Made by a program: the position numbers and the translations under genes. From Thamnocephalis sphaerospora (taxonomy: Eukaryota > Zoopagomycota > Zoopagomycetes > Zoopagales > Sigmoideomycetaceae), in NCBI GenBank assembly GCA_003614735.1, contig KZ992496.1, forward strand, positions 1-41,397: 41,397 nt of DNA. Reading direction: 5' to 3'. The notes under the pieces are model-generated. The model had not been told where the DNA came from. It saw only the letters and a program-made list of their open reading frames with translations, and ran no database searches. Positions 1 to 13,080 of the stretch are shown here, piece by piece (position 1 is the stretch's first letter; each line of letters starts with the position of its first letter).

Positions 1-2429
1 CGTGGCGCTGACATGGATTACCATATTTGGAAACACGATCTGTCTGCTGATTGGCACGGCAGACGAACCAGAAAAGGCGAACAGATACCAAGTGCACTTG
101 TCTCTTGCGCCCTGCATCCTTCTACTTGCGCCGTTGCCGCTCCCTTCCTCTTCCCCGTCTCTCTGTCCTTTTACCGTTGGCGCCTTCTGCCGACTCCCGC
201 CTTACTCCCGTCTCCGTGTGCAGGGTCACTTGCACGAGCGTGCTTCCCATCGCCATCGTGCGAGTAATTCCACCTTTTTGCTTTCTTCCTGGTGAAAAGC
301 CACACCTCAAGTTGACCAGTGCTGGCTCAGCCGGTCTACTTGCTTTGGTGCACCGCCCAAGAGTCAAGCACGCGCTATCTTGTGTACTTGCTCCATCCCA
401 CCCGCCTCTACGCAGCCTAACGTCCACCCTCTGTGCTCGTGTTCACGACTGCGACCGTGTCGACGTGTGCACTAGCGTGTGGGCAAGTATCAAGTTGCGT
501 ACATACACGCTTATCTGTAGCGGTTAGATACGCCGCAGCCACTATCTCTTACCGTCCCTTTTTTCAGCACTCTGCTGGTAAGTCGCAGCTCTGGGCTGCC
601 ATGAGTGTGTGTGTGTGCTTTGCATGACGCAGTATTCGTAAAGAAATGGCGTGCACTGCTTTTGCTGGGCTCCCATCGTGTGTTGTGGCACTGGCCATTG
701 CTGAGTGCTGCGGCCAAGGAACAGCAGTGGCCATCGCTGCGTCAAGGAACAGCCATGGCTGTTTTCAGTTGACGTGTCCATGTCACTATAAGCTGGTTAG
801 GCTATTTGCGTTCCCATGAGCTGTGTGCAACGTCTAGCATATGCTAGAGGATGGATTCGGCATGTCCGAGGTGCCCGGCCTTTTTTGTTCGTATCCACCT
901 TTAATGCTGGCCCTGTCGGCCCTCCTACTGCAGCCTCTCCATCACCGCCGCTTTGCGCTTTACCTTACGATACCGCCTGTCTACGCCCACATACGCTCTT
1001 TTGTCATACCCAATCTTTCGTGTTGCGGCAGTATCGGGCCATCTAGCCTCCCGTACTGTACACTGCCCATCTGTTTTTCTGCTGTGGCTTCCAGGCAGCA
1101 ATCAGGTATGCGCTTTGTCTACCGAGTGGACCGCTAGCCGGTTAGGTGGAACGCGTCGTCTGCGTGGCGCTGCTACGTAAAGTACACCCGTGCTGCCGCG
1201 AATGCTGTTTTACCGTCAGATACCCTGCTGGCTTATCTAGCCTGCCCCGTGCCAGATGTACTGCTAGGCAAACGCCAAACAGGCACCCGTCGTCTGCTCC
1301 TTGACGGAGCTGGCGCTGCTGTGAACCATTGGTCCCCGGCCCACGCGTGTGCCACCCTTGGCGTTGGCGCTGGCGCTGGCCGCCGTGATCAGTGTGCATA
1401 TGCGATGACTTTCGTGGCCAAGCGTGTGCACAGTGCGGTGTGGTGTCGCTGCATTATATCATACACGATATGTCCTATTTTACACGCTGTTCTATACGCA
1501 TTGGTGGCGCTGTACCATCCGTATTCGCCGTTTACGTACCAGCGCATTTGAAGTAGTGTATCAGTGGTTTTCGCCTTTCCTCTTTCGACGCCGTGCTGCA
1601 CTACACATGCACATTCGCTCGACTGTCACTGCGTCTGACTTGATAGGCTATATATGTCGCCGCGCACCAGTTGCCATGATCGTCTCCCTCCGCCGACGAC
1701 GGCTGCACGGTGCTGCTTGAGCCGGCCGACTTTGTGCTAGCTTGCCTCCTGTGTTTGTTTCACGTTCGCGCGTTTCGCTTACCCCGTCTTCGGGTCCAAG
1801 TTCGGCGACCAGAGTCCGCCTCTTTGTTACACTGGTGCTAGCACTCTCGCTACCTTTCATCTTTCGCCTACTTTTCTCTCCGCCCTACACTAGCGCTCTT
1901 TAGCATCGCTTGTCTACTCCATATTGGCGCGCGCATTCGAGCTAGCCTCTGGCGTCTTACCTTGGCATCCACGCTGCACCGCCGCTGCCTCGCTAGCGTT
2001 GCTGGCATCGTGCAGTGGCATCCACCCATTGCTCTCGTATAGCAGCGCAAGCTAGCGTTGTCCACTCAATACTCCTCCCCATCGGTGTGTTGTGCACACT
2101 TGCCCTCTGTGCTCGCTAGGCAGCCGCCGAGGGATTATTCCCCGCGGCGCGTCTACTACCTATCCTTGCGGGCTCAGTATACTTGATCTTCCTGGCTATC
2201 GCTTCAGCTGCACTGCAGTTCAAGCGTGCTCATACACATTAACGCTTTGACAACGTTGTATTAGCATTACTAACCAGCATATGTTATCTGCGTTCTATCC
2301 TATCCCTGCTCTCCGTCATTACACTTGCGCTCATCTGCCTACCTGCAGCATCAAAGTCAAGCACACCTATTAGTGCTGGCTTTGGAGTACGTGTAATATC
2401 GACGGTCCTTTACCGTATACATTGCCACC
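1..2429 (+). other. Pyrimidine-rich gene-poor leader upstream of the mucin-like gene
   Basis: I see no convincing coding sequence here. The + strand is rich in CT runs, especially about 100-450 and 900-2400, like the sequence in front of several other genes in the window. A GT microsatellite lies at about 604-618. A GTAAGT donor-like site lies at 578-583, so an untranslated exon with an intron is possible but unproven. The first ~120 bases have a short open frame containing a hydrophobic stretch (ITIFGNTICLLIG), which could be the last exon of a membrane protein entering from the left; this is weak. The stretch most likely holds the promoter and a long 5' UTR of the gene at 2430. Confidence 0.4.
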
Positions 2430-5400
2430 ATGGTGGCCATTCGGTACAATGCGGCCATCGCCGGCCTCTCCACCGCCGCGCTGCTGACGGTGGTTGCACT
2501 CCTCTGCACTGCTGCTCAGCCTACGGCAGCGCATGTTGTTGGTAACCCCTATCGTCGCATACCGCGCCAGCAAGTGAACGTTGTGAACGAGCCGGTTGTG
2601 CAGCTCACCGACAAAGATCTGGCCGGTATCAACCTTGGCCCGTCGCCGTCGGAGAACACACCTGCCGCACAGACAAAGGCCACGTCTGCAGCTAAGCAGC
2701 CGTCGACGGATTCCAGCAATGCTGCTACCAACCAGCGGGCAGCTTCCTCGGCGCCCAGCGTTCAGGATACACCCGCTGTGACCCCCAGCGTGCAGCAAAA
2801 GGTCAAGATTGTATCGCCGGCACCGTCGCCATCGCCAGTACCTGCGCCAGTGCCATCGCCGTCGCCTGCGCCTGCACCGGTGCCAGTGCCATCTTCTCCG
2901 GCACCTTCTCCAAGCTCGGTGAGCACGCGTTCCCGGGCGACTGGTCCGCCGGTTGTCCAAGCTTCGCCGCCCAAGACGGAAACACCGGCGTCTACCCCAA
3001 GTTCGACGAGGACGCGTTCTCAGGCAACTGACACGCCAGCGTCGACCCCGAGCACGACAAGCACACGTTCCCGGGTGACTGGTCCGCCAGTTGTTCAGCA
3101 ATCGCCGTCCAAGACGGAGACGCCAGCGTCCACTCCGAGCACGACAAACACACGTTCCCGGACGACTGACGCGCCAGCTGTCCAGCCGTCGCGTACTGTG
3201 GAGCCAACGGTTGAGCCACCAAGGGTGACCTTGCCAACGATTGACATTCCAAGCGTGGCCCCGCTGCCGACTGTCTCATCGCCATCGGCAAGGCCTACGG
3301 TAACCACTCCGTCGTCACTACCGTCGCCAGTGGAGCCGACAACCGAGCTTCCAAGGTCAACACCGTCGCCGATCATCAGTTTGCCGGTATTGACGAAGCC
3401 TTCGACGACCGATGTTCCGCGACCGACCGTAGAGCCGACAACGGATGAGTTTGAGCCCACCACTGAGGCTCCGAGGCCACCGTTGATTACGCTGCCGCCG
3501 GTGGTGACGGCTCCCGAGACGACGAGACCGCCAGTGACCACGCCGACGCCAGTTGAGCCAACCTCCGAGGACCCGAGGCCGCCTGTGACCACGCTGCCGC
3601 CAGTGGAGCCAACCTCCGAGGATCCGAGGCCGCCTTTGATTACGCTGCCGCCTGTGGTGACGCCGACTGAGACTCCGAGGCCACCGCTGATTACGCTGCC
3701 GCCTGTGGTGACGACTCCCGAGACGACGAGGCCGCCAGTGACCACGCCGACGCCAGTTGAGCCAACTTCCGAGGACCCGAGGCCGCCTGTGACCACGCTG
3801 CCACCAGTGGAGCCAACCTCCGAGGACCCGAGGCCGCCGTTGATTACGCTGCCGCCTGTGGTGGTGCCGACTGAGACTCCGAGGCCGCCAGTGACCACGC
3901 CGACGCCAGTTGAGCCAACTTCCGAGGACCCGAGGCCGCCTGTGACCACGCTGCCACCAGTGGAGCCAACCTCCGAGGACCCGAGGCCGCCGTTGATTAC
4001 GCTGCCGCCTGTGGTGGTGCCGACTGAGACTCCGAGGCCGCCAGTGACCACGCTGCCACCAGTGGAGCCAACCTCCGAGGATCCGAGGCCGCCTTTGATT
4101 ACGCTGCCGCCGGTGGTGGTGCCGACTGAGACTCCGAGGCCGCCAGTAACTACGCTGCCGCCGGTGAGGCCAACAACGGATGATTCCGACTCGACTTTGC
4201 CCACTGGAACGCCAACTGTGCTGCCGGGCACATCTCCAGAGCCAGTAGTGCCGACCAGTTTGCCGCCAGTGATTGTTCCGTCGCCATCGCCGTCGCCATC
4301 GCCGTCGCCGTCGCCGTCGCCACTGCCGCCAGTCACAATTCCTCCGATTACTGAGACTCCGCCGACAACCACTGCGATCCCGCCGGTGACTACGCCTGCC
4401 CCACCAACGACCACTCCGGCACCGCCGCCAACCACCGTAGTCACACCGCCGGATACCACGCTGCCACCGATCACGATTGTGCCCACTTCTACCGGCGATC
4501 AGCGCGACGATGCGACCTCAACGCTCACAATCCGCCCGACACCTACCAGCACTAACAGCGATGGTAGCGTCGTGGTGCCACCGCCGACCATTGTAGTGCC
4601 GTCGACCATTCCGTCGTTCACCATCAAGCCAACAGGCACTGACGATCTGCGCGACCAGGCACCCACCTCGGTCATCACTACCACCGGGTCGTCGACTGCC
4701 ACTGGTCAGGTCCTCATACCCACTTATCTCACGCCAGCGCCTGCTACCGCTGCTGACGGTTCGCCATCACCGACCGAGACGACCTCGTGGCTGGCGCCAT
4801 CGGTGGTGCTGCCGACGATCAATCCCAGCAGCTCGCCTGCCCCACGCCCGACTGGAATGGCAGAGGTTCTTTATGCATCAAACACGGAGCAGACGGTGCC
4901 CAAGGATTCTGCCGTTGTGTCGCTCAAGCTGGGCACGGTCAGCTACAGTGATCTAGTCAATGATCCGCAAGCGACCGCCCAGATTTTTGACAAGCTTGGC
5001 TTTGAAATTGCCCAGTCACTTGGTATGCCGCCGTCACGTGTCAAGGTCGTTTCGCTGCGCGAGGATAATGGTGCGGTGGTGTCGCAGGTGGCCATTCTGC
5101 CGGACGGGAGCAACAGCCAGGAGCTGAAGGAGGTCGTCGATAATCTGCAGACGCTGGTGAATGATCCAAATTCCACGCTTTACCGCAGCGGCCAGTTTGG
5201 CCAGTATATCGACCCGACCTACCGTATCACCGGTAACTCGGTAAAGAGTTCGGCTGACCAGCAGGAGGCGGCTAGCAGCAGCAGCCAAAAGACCGTGGTG
5301 ATTGCTGCCGGCTGCATTGCCGCCGTGCTGTATGCCGGTCTTACGGCCGCCTTTATCCATACCTACCGCCGGAACAAGCGTCGTCGCGAGCGTAACATGG

Positions 5401-5441
5401 CCGCCACCGGCTACTTTGCCTCGCCTCAGCCTCAGGTGTAG
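2430..5441 (+). CDS. Mucin-like type I membrane protein, Ser/Thr/Pro-rich, SEA-like juxtamembrane domain
   Basis: A single open frame of 1003 residues. The ATG at 2430 sits in a near-perfect Kozak context (gccaccATGg). Residues 1-35 look like a signal peptide: a basic start, then a hydrophobic core (AALLTVVALLCTA). Residues about 70-805 are low-complexity P/T/S-rich sequence, expected to be heavily O-mannosylated, with tandem blocks of the type PVEPTSEDPRPP. Residues about 810-925 form a compact mixed alpha/beta segment next to the membrane whose pattern resembles SEA domains, although no classical GSVVV cleavage site is seen. A transmembrane helix follows at about 954-977, then a short tail starting YRRNKRRRER. 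This architecture matches fungal cell-surface mucins such as Msb2 and Hkr1, which signal wall or osmotic stress, but no specific orthology is visible. A structural wall glycoprotein is the alternative. It converges on the chitin synthase gene. Confidence 0.85.
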   Translation: MVAIRYNAAIAGLSTAALLTVVALLCTAAQPTAAHVVGNPYRRIPRQQVNVVNEPVVQLTDKDLAGINLGPSPSENTPAAQTKATSAAKQPSTDSSNAATNQRAASSAPSVQDTPAVTPSVQQKVKIVSPAPSPSPVPAPVPSPSPAPAPVPVPSSPAPSPSSVSTRSRATGPPVVQASPPKTETPASTPSSTRTRSQATDTPASTPSTTSTRSRVTGPPVVQQSPSKTETPASTPSTTNTRSRTTDAPAVQPSRTVEPTVEPPRVTLPTIDIPSVAPLPTVSSPSARPTVTTPSSLPSPVEPTTELPRSTPSPIISLPVLTKPSTTDVPRPTVEPTTDEFEPTTEAPRPPLITLPPVVTAPETTRPPVTTPTPVEPTSEDPRPPVTTLPPVEPTSEDPRPPLITLPPVVTPTETPRPPLITLPPVVTTPETTRPPVTTPTPVEPTSEDPRPPVTTLPPVEPTSEDPRPPLITLPPVVVPTETPRPPVTTPTPVEPTSEDPRPPVTTLPPVEPTSEDPRPPLITLPPVVVPTETPRPPVTTLPPVEPTSEDPRPPLITLPPVVVPTETPRPPVTTLPPVRPTTDDSDSTLPTGTPTVLPGTSPEPVVPTSLPPVIVPSPSPSPSPSPSPSPLPPVTIPPITETPPTTTAIPPVTTPAPPTTTPAPPPTTVVTPPDTTLPPITIVPTSTGDQRDDATSTLTIRPTPTSTNSDGSVVVPPPTIVVPSTIPSFTIKPTGTDDLRDQAPTSVITTTGSSTATGQVLIPTYLTPAPATAADGSPSPTETTSWLAPSVVLPTINPSSSPAPRPTGMAEVLYASNTEQTVPKDSAVVSLKLGTVSYSDLVNDPQATAQIFDKLGFEIAQSLGMPPSRVKVVSLREDNGAVVSQVAILPDGSNSQELKEVVDNLQTLVNDPNSTLYRSGQFGQYIDPTYRITGNSVKSSADQQEAASSSSQKTVVIAAGCIAAVLYAGLTAAFIHTYRRNKRRRERNMAATGYFASPQPQV
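3470..4165 (+). repeat. Coding tandem repeats in the mucin-like gene
   Basis: Blocks of about 36-51 bases recur near-identically and encode permutations of PVTTPTPVEPTSEDPRPP, PVTTLPPVEPTSEDPRPP and PLITLPPVV-PTETPRP. Third-position differences are few, so recent duplication or gene conversion is likely, and copy number probably varies between strains. The array also leaves the opposite strand open, which is a by-product. Confidence 0.85.
4273..4324 (+). repeat. Hexanucleotide/trinucleotide PS-repeat in the mucin-like gene
   Basis: A run of tcgcca/tcgccg units encodes alternating Pro-Ser (PSPSPSPSPSPSPSP). A second, looser PSPAP-type run lies at about 2815-2915. These are simple sequence repeats inside the Pro-rich stalk. 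Confidence 0.7.
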
Positions 5442-6040
5442 AGCTGCACGTGGCGTAGCTGTGCGTGCGATGGCTGCTGCGCGCTGATGACGTAGAATCT
5501 ACGGTCGTCTTGAGCAAAGATGCGCCATCTTTGTTCTTGTTCAATTGCAACGTACTGCGCTATTAAATCCATTACTATCAGATTACACGCATGGTATACT
5601 ATGCCCAAACGGCGATGTCATTGTCATCAAATACGACACAAGTATTAGAATGAACAGTCGCAGAACTTTTGCAAGGAAATGATGTTGGTCAGCTCAAGTA
5701 GCTGGCCTACCTCTTCCAAGCGCACGGTGGATATATTGGTATTGTTATTCGGCTGCCATGAAAACAAGCACTGAATAAACAATTTCCACCATCCCTTAGA
5801 AGTAACGTGCACAGACAAGCGCGCCAAGTGACAGTAAATGCTGATTGCGGTATTATTACGACGGTCGTACCGTGAATGCACCACAAAAATGCCAGCTTGG
5901 CCCATGTGAACAGAGTGTGCAACACATGATGCGAAAAGCAGTGCAGACAGCATGTCGCCGCAAAGGTTGCAGCACAAATGGAGACAAGGAAACGATGGCA
6001 CAACAGGCCACAGCATCGCGTGCGGCTACTGCACTGCAGC
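5442..6040. other. Convergent 3' intergenic region between mucin-like gene and chitin synthase
   Basis: Both flanking genes end here. Possible polyadenylation motifs for the + gene are ATTAAA at about 5563 and AATAAA at about 5774. The sequence is AT-richer than the coding regions on either side. No gene is evident. Confidence 0.5.
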
Positions 6041-8542
6041 TTAGCCAAACACCATGCGCAGTATCAGGTACAGCACACTACCAACGAAACGGAACGCCGA
6101 CAGGCCGGCCACAGACCAGAAGATAAAGCTGAGGTACGGGTTGAACTGGTTGCCAGCCTCAACACGCCGGTTGTACCAGCTCTTGAAGGCACCGCTAGTA
6201 AAGATGACGATGAGCAGGGCGTTGCTGAACATCCAGGCAAGCACCAGGCGGGTACGGAACATCTTGTAGTAATCCTCACGCTTGGTGGCAGCATCACGCT
6301 TCTCCTTGACCACCTTGGGCTTGATGGCCAGCTCCTGCAGCAGCGAGTCGTAGGCATTGTTGATGTCGGCCTTTTCGGTGGGCAAAGCCACTTCGGCCAC
6401 TTCCTTGCCGTCGGCCTTGCTAGCCTTGGCGTGGCCCAGATCGTTGCTGGCCGAGTTGTCGCCCTTGGTGCCCCAGGAAACGTCGTGGGTGTTGCAGAAC
6501 GCGTAGACCATGAGAATGTTGACAAAGGCCGGCAGCAGCAGCAGATACTGCACAAACGAGGTGATCATGTGCCACGGCTCCAGATGCAGCAGCGAACTGA
6601 TCAGGTACAGACCGTAGGTGGATGCAAGCGAAATGACCAAGTTGCGGAACGTGCTGTCGTGCAGAAGCTTGTTGTCGACCTTGGCCCACTCATCACGGGT
6701 GCGCGGCATTTGCAGGTAGACGGTGTAGCCGGCCACGTAGAGCATGCAAATCATAATGAGCGCAAAGGCACCGATCGCGAAAAAGTAGAGCACCTTGGAG
6801 CCTTGCGGCCGGTTACCCAGCGATGCGACAAAGATCAAAACAATGAGCAGGATGTAGAGCTGACGCATGACGGCAAAGACAATCTCGCCCTGTCCAAAGA
6901 ACGGATCGTGCTTTTCGTCGTACGCCGGATTGTTTTCCCTGCCCGAGTAGGCGATCGTGAGGAAGTAAAAGGCCAGGTAGAAGCTGGAAAGCGACAGCCA
7001 GCTGAACAGCATGTTGATGGTGTTGTAGACAAACTCGATGGTCAGCAGCAGCTTGCGCACCATGCCGTGGCCGGAACGGTAGATTTGGAAAAAGTTGAAG
7101 ATGGCGTAGAAGGCGGCAAAGAACGAGCCGTTAAGCCAGCGACGACGCTGCGAGATAAACTCGGCAATGTTGTCGGGCACATCGGTCCACGCCTTGGCCG
7201 ACTTGACGTACTTGAGCAGCCAGGCGCTGTTGGGCTTGGCGACCAGCTCAAAGCAGAGAATACGATCTTCGGCCAGGTACATGTTGGCTTCAAAGATGCC
7301 GCCGGTGGCGTTGGCACCGTGCATCGTTTCGCCCTTAAAGTACGAGTTGAGCGGGCCACGGCCGGGCGCCACATCCTGCAGAGCAGCGTAGCGGTACGCG
7401 GAGAAGGCACCGGGCAGGACGGAAATGTAGCCAAACACAGACTCGAGCGGCTTGTCGAGAATGTTGGACATCTTGTACTCAAAGTTCTGCGTGGCCACCA
7501 GCGGATTCAGCAGCAGATGGCCGCCCTTGCCGAGATCAGCGCAAATCTCACCGCAGGCACCGCCAACCGACGGGCTGCGGTCGAACGCCTTCCACAGATG
7601 ATAGATGGAAGTGCCGGACGGCTTGGTACCAACGTCAAGCAGGATGCACACGTTGGGCTTGAGCACTTGGCCAAAGGCATTGAAGAACCAGCGATGCGAG
7701 TTGATCTTTTTCGCATTGCGTTCCTTGAGACAGAACAGAATCTGCACCGGGACAATGCCAGCATCGGCGCCGCGCAGTTTCATGTCGGGATCCATCGACA
7801 GCTGGGTGGTGTACTCGAACAGATGAGCCGACACTTCCTTGCCGTTGAACGAGTTCTTGGCGATGCCGTCCTGGTAGGCGCCGATCGCACCAATCACCTT
7901 GAGCGTGCGGGGATGAATCTTGTTACGACCGTCCGACACGATGCACACCACCACCTTCTTCCAGCCTTCCTGGCCCCACATGCGCGAGCGATTGCGCGAG
8001 CAGAGATGGGCCACATTCTTCATGACCGAGTTGAAGGTACGGCAGAAGAGCACGTCGTCTTCGTTGTACATGGTCATGACCACAAAGATCTCCGTCTCAC
8101 GGCCGTAAAGGGCGGGGCGCAGCGTGTAGCGTTCGCGCACAAAGTCGTTGGGGTCACAGGTACAGGCGGTGTAGCGCATATGCGTAAACTCTTCGCCATC
8201 GCGGTAGACTGCGTTAGCCAGCACGCGATCCGGCACCGGACAGTCGACGACCAGGTTGCCGCTGGTCAGCTCGACACGGCGCATGGAGCGGCGGCGATCA
8301 TCCTGGTAGCCCTGGTAGCGGCGCGCATTGGGCGGCGGAGCTTGCGTCGTGTCATAGAGATGTTCCGGGCTGTGGCCGCTGTATTGCTGCGGAGAAGACG
8401 GACCGCCTTGCGACTGCTGCGAGTAGTAGTCATGCTGGCTTTGCGTAGTATGCGTGGTATAATGGGTTTGCTGCTGATGGTAGGACCCACCCCCATACTG
8501 CGGCTGCGGTTGCTTGTCGTAGTAGTGTCCGTGTGGATCCAT
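6041..8542 (-). CDS. Chitin synthase (GT2 family, class I-III type)
   Basis: A single exon of 833 residues, starting with ATG at 8542. The enzyme polymerises UDP-N-acetylglucosamine into chitin at the plasma membrane and extrudes it to the wall. Residues 1-85 are a disordered Q/Y/H-rich tail. The N-terminal chitin-synthase region covers about 88-140. Catalytic-domain landmarks are [15 protein letters not shown] (149-163), the metal/UDP region [10 protein letters not shown] (301-310), EDR (425-427, the catalytic Asp motif) and QRRRW (465-469, acceptor/processivity motif). Several transmembrane helices lie between about 495 and 680, and the conserved [12 protein letters not shown] is at 683-694. 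Two more helices near 763-783 and 803-828 close the protein. All catalytic motifs are present and the length fits division 1 enzymes, which lack a myosin domain. The exact class cannot be set without a tree. Confidence 0.97.
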   Translation of the reverse strand: MDPHGHYYDKQPQPQYGGGSYHQQQTHYTTHTTQSQHDYYSQQSQGGPSSPQQYSGHSPEHLYDTTQAPPPNARRYQGYQDDRRRSMRRVELTSGNLVVDCPVPDRVLANAVYRDGEEFTHMRYTACTCDPNDFVRERYTLRPALYGRETEIFVVMTMYNEDDVLFCRTFNSVMKNVAHLCSRNRSRMWGQEGWKKVVVCIVSDGRNKIHPRTLKVIGAIGAYQDGIAKNSFNGKEVSAHLFEYTTQLSMDPDMKLRGADAGIVPVQILFCLKERNAKKINSHRWFFNAFGQVLKPNVCILLDVGTKPSGTSIYHLWKAFDRSPSVGGACGEICADLGKGGHLLLNPLVATQNFEYKMSNILDKPLESVFGYISVLPGAFSAYRYAALQDVAPGRGPLNSYFKGETMHGANATGGIFEANMYLAEDRILCFELVAKPNSAWLLKYVKSAKAWTDVPDNIAEFISQRRRWLNGSFFAAFYAIFNFFQIYRSGHGMVRKLLLTIEFVYNTINMLFSWLSLSSFYLAFYFLTIAYSGRENNPAYDEKHDPFFGQGEIVFAVMRQLYILLIVLIFVASLGNRPQGSKVLYFFAIGAFALIMICMLYVAGYTVYLQMPRTRDEWAKVDNKLLHDSTFRNLVISLASTYGLYLISSLLHLEPWHMITSFVQYLLLLPAFVNILMVYAFCNTHDVSWGTKGDNSASNDLGHAKASKADGKEVAEVALPTEKADINNAYDSLLQELAIKPKVVKEKRDAATKREDYYKMFRTRLVLAWMFSNALLIVIFTSGAFKSWYNRRVEAGNQFNPYLSFIFWSVAGLSAFRFVGSVLYLILRMVFG

Positions 8543-9747
8543 GCTGTAGATAGGTTCACACGGAGATGCGGTAAGAGTGCAGGCGGTGCGAAAAGAGAGA
8601 AATGCAAAGTGCCGGCCCAGTCGAGATTGGCGTAGGCGTTGGCGCTAAATAGCAAGCAAGCGACTACACGTGCACGGCGTAGGTTATGGAGCGCAGCCGT
8701 AACAAGAAGACGGCACCTGGATATGAAACTCAATAGACACGCTATAGGAGGAACGTGTCGCGGTGGTGGTGTCGCAGTTGGCCAGCTCGTGCCGGCAACG
8801 TTGAACGTGCTGTAAGCGTAGACAGACGGACAAGGTGGGTGAGCGTGGGTGGTGGGTAAGACGAGGAGGTTCAAGCCAGATGAGCGCGGAAATAAAAAAA
8901 GGAGCAGCGCGGCGGCGGTAGCGGCACGGCGTTTGCAGCGAAAGGGGCAAGCAGGGTGCGCGGCAGTGCGTGATGGTGACCGTTGTATCGATGGGGCAGC
9001 GACAGGTCGGCAGATATGATATTGCTGGCAAAGCGTTCCCCGTCAGCTGAATGCTAATCCGAAAAAAGAAAGACCCAGCACGTTTTGAGGCGGCGCGCAC
9101 ACGACTGGGCGGTATAATGCAGGACACGGCGTACGGTGGTGATGCAGATGCTGGAGCAAAGAGCCGCACAAACAGGTGGATGTGGTAATGTTAATGCAGT
9201 GGCGACACAATGAGCGGTGGAAATGCAGCGACGGAAAGAGGATGCAATGGCGTCAGGAGCCATACCGCGGCAGCAGCCGTGGCAACTAAATGCAATCGTT
9301 GGCAGCGTGCGAGCAGCCGGTCGACCAACAGCAGCGCAGCTTGCTGTACACCCGCCACTGTACAACGCGCGAGCACGAACGAGCAGGCGAGAATGGAGTG
9401 CAGTAGCCACGACGACAACAGGTGGGAAAGGCTGCTTCCCCTCAGACCAATCACATGGTCAGCAAAGATGCCAATGCAGGCAGATTTGGGCGCCGCCGGA
9501 AATAGCCCATCGCCTCGCAAGGGTACGGCCTTTGCGACCGCAGCCGACCACCATGCCCGGTCCCTTGTCGCAGCCTAGGTGCGCCAGCGCCGTGCCTACT
9601 GCGTCAAAGTGCGAGATAGCCTGCAACGTAACGTTTAGACATAGCATGTAACGGCGCAAGGAAAGGTCAAACTTGCATTTGAATACTGAACACACTAAAC
9701 AGCTGGACCAATGGCAGTCTGGCCGCCAAGGCCCTTTGGCTGGCTCT
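8543..9747 (-). promoter_or_regulatory. Upstream region of the chitin synthase gene
   Basis: About 1.2 kb between the SRP54 stop and the chitin synthase ATG. The part nearest the gene (about 8550-9100) is purine-rich on the + strand, so the chitin synthase transcript strand is CT-rich here, as for other long leaders in the window. Short open frames at about 9210-9650 on the + strand show no recognisable protein. It probably holds the promoter and 5' UTR. Confidence 0.4.
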
Positions 9748-12301
<2,554 letters not shown>

Positions 12302-12765
12302 ATTGTACTAGTAAGCGTTTGAAAAAGCAATAACCAATGTGTATGCGACGTTACAGCAGTAAGACTAGCAATGTTGAGCGATGATCGCTGCGTCGCAGTG
12401 GGCCTTGTGCTTTGTTTGGGAAACTGCTTTGGCCTCGGATCGGATCGAGTCGCATCAAACCAGGCGACATGCGGCCCATATGGCGTCAAATCCTCTCCGC
12501 TGCTAGACACGCTGTCGTCGGTTTAATCGCATCATTGTATTTGGCGCAGAAAAGCGGATCTGTACATGCACCATAGGCTAGCGACTGTAAGCGTGATGGC
12601 AACCGCCAATGCAGAACATGCGCGGTCATGCAGTACATGCTGTTGACTTGCGGCGCTAAAAGACGCGCATCGCAGATTATTAAAATAGTGCTGAAGCGTT
12701 TTTGGCGGCGGCAGTAGTGCTACTGGCATAGGCAGCGCAGGCCATGCGCTCGCCATACAAGGCTA
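12302..12765. other. Intergenic region between SRP54 and the histidine kinase
   Basis: 464 bases between the end of the kinase gene and the start of SRP54, both on the minus strand. It should contain the SRP54 promoter and the kinase 3' UTR. No ORF or RNA gene is recognisable. Confidence 0.5.
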
Positions 12766-13048
12766 TCATCGGTGTCCTCCGTGACCGCCAAGCGTAAAGT
12801 AGCTGCCGTCCTCGCTACCAGTGGCCTTGCTTTCGCGGATTCCATCGCTCACCGAGCCACCCACTTCACGCATTTCCGTTTGACTGGATGTCGATCCATT
12901 GCCAGGCGGTAGGCGACTCGATGATATGGACTTCATGGGAATGACATCGGCTGTACCATCCTGTGACGCACTGGTCGACGCTGAACGAGGGCCGACAGAG
13001 GGTCGTCTTGCTCGACCGGCATCTACGCCGCCGCCGCCGCCGCCGCCG

Positions 13049-13080
<32 letters not shown>

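Noticed and set aside
3095-4486. 463-codon Gly/Val-rich open frame on the minus strand
   Set aside because: Mirror of the Pro/Thr repeat array of the mucin-like gene; open only because the repeat unit lacks antisense stops.
5978-8635. 885-codon open frame on the + strand opposite chitin synthase
   Set aside because: It is the exact antisense of a gene with all catalytic motifs. Strong codon bias on the real strand avoids the triplets that would give stops on the other strand. The translation has no recognisable domain.
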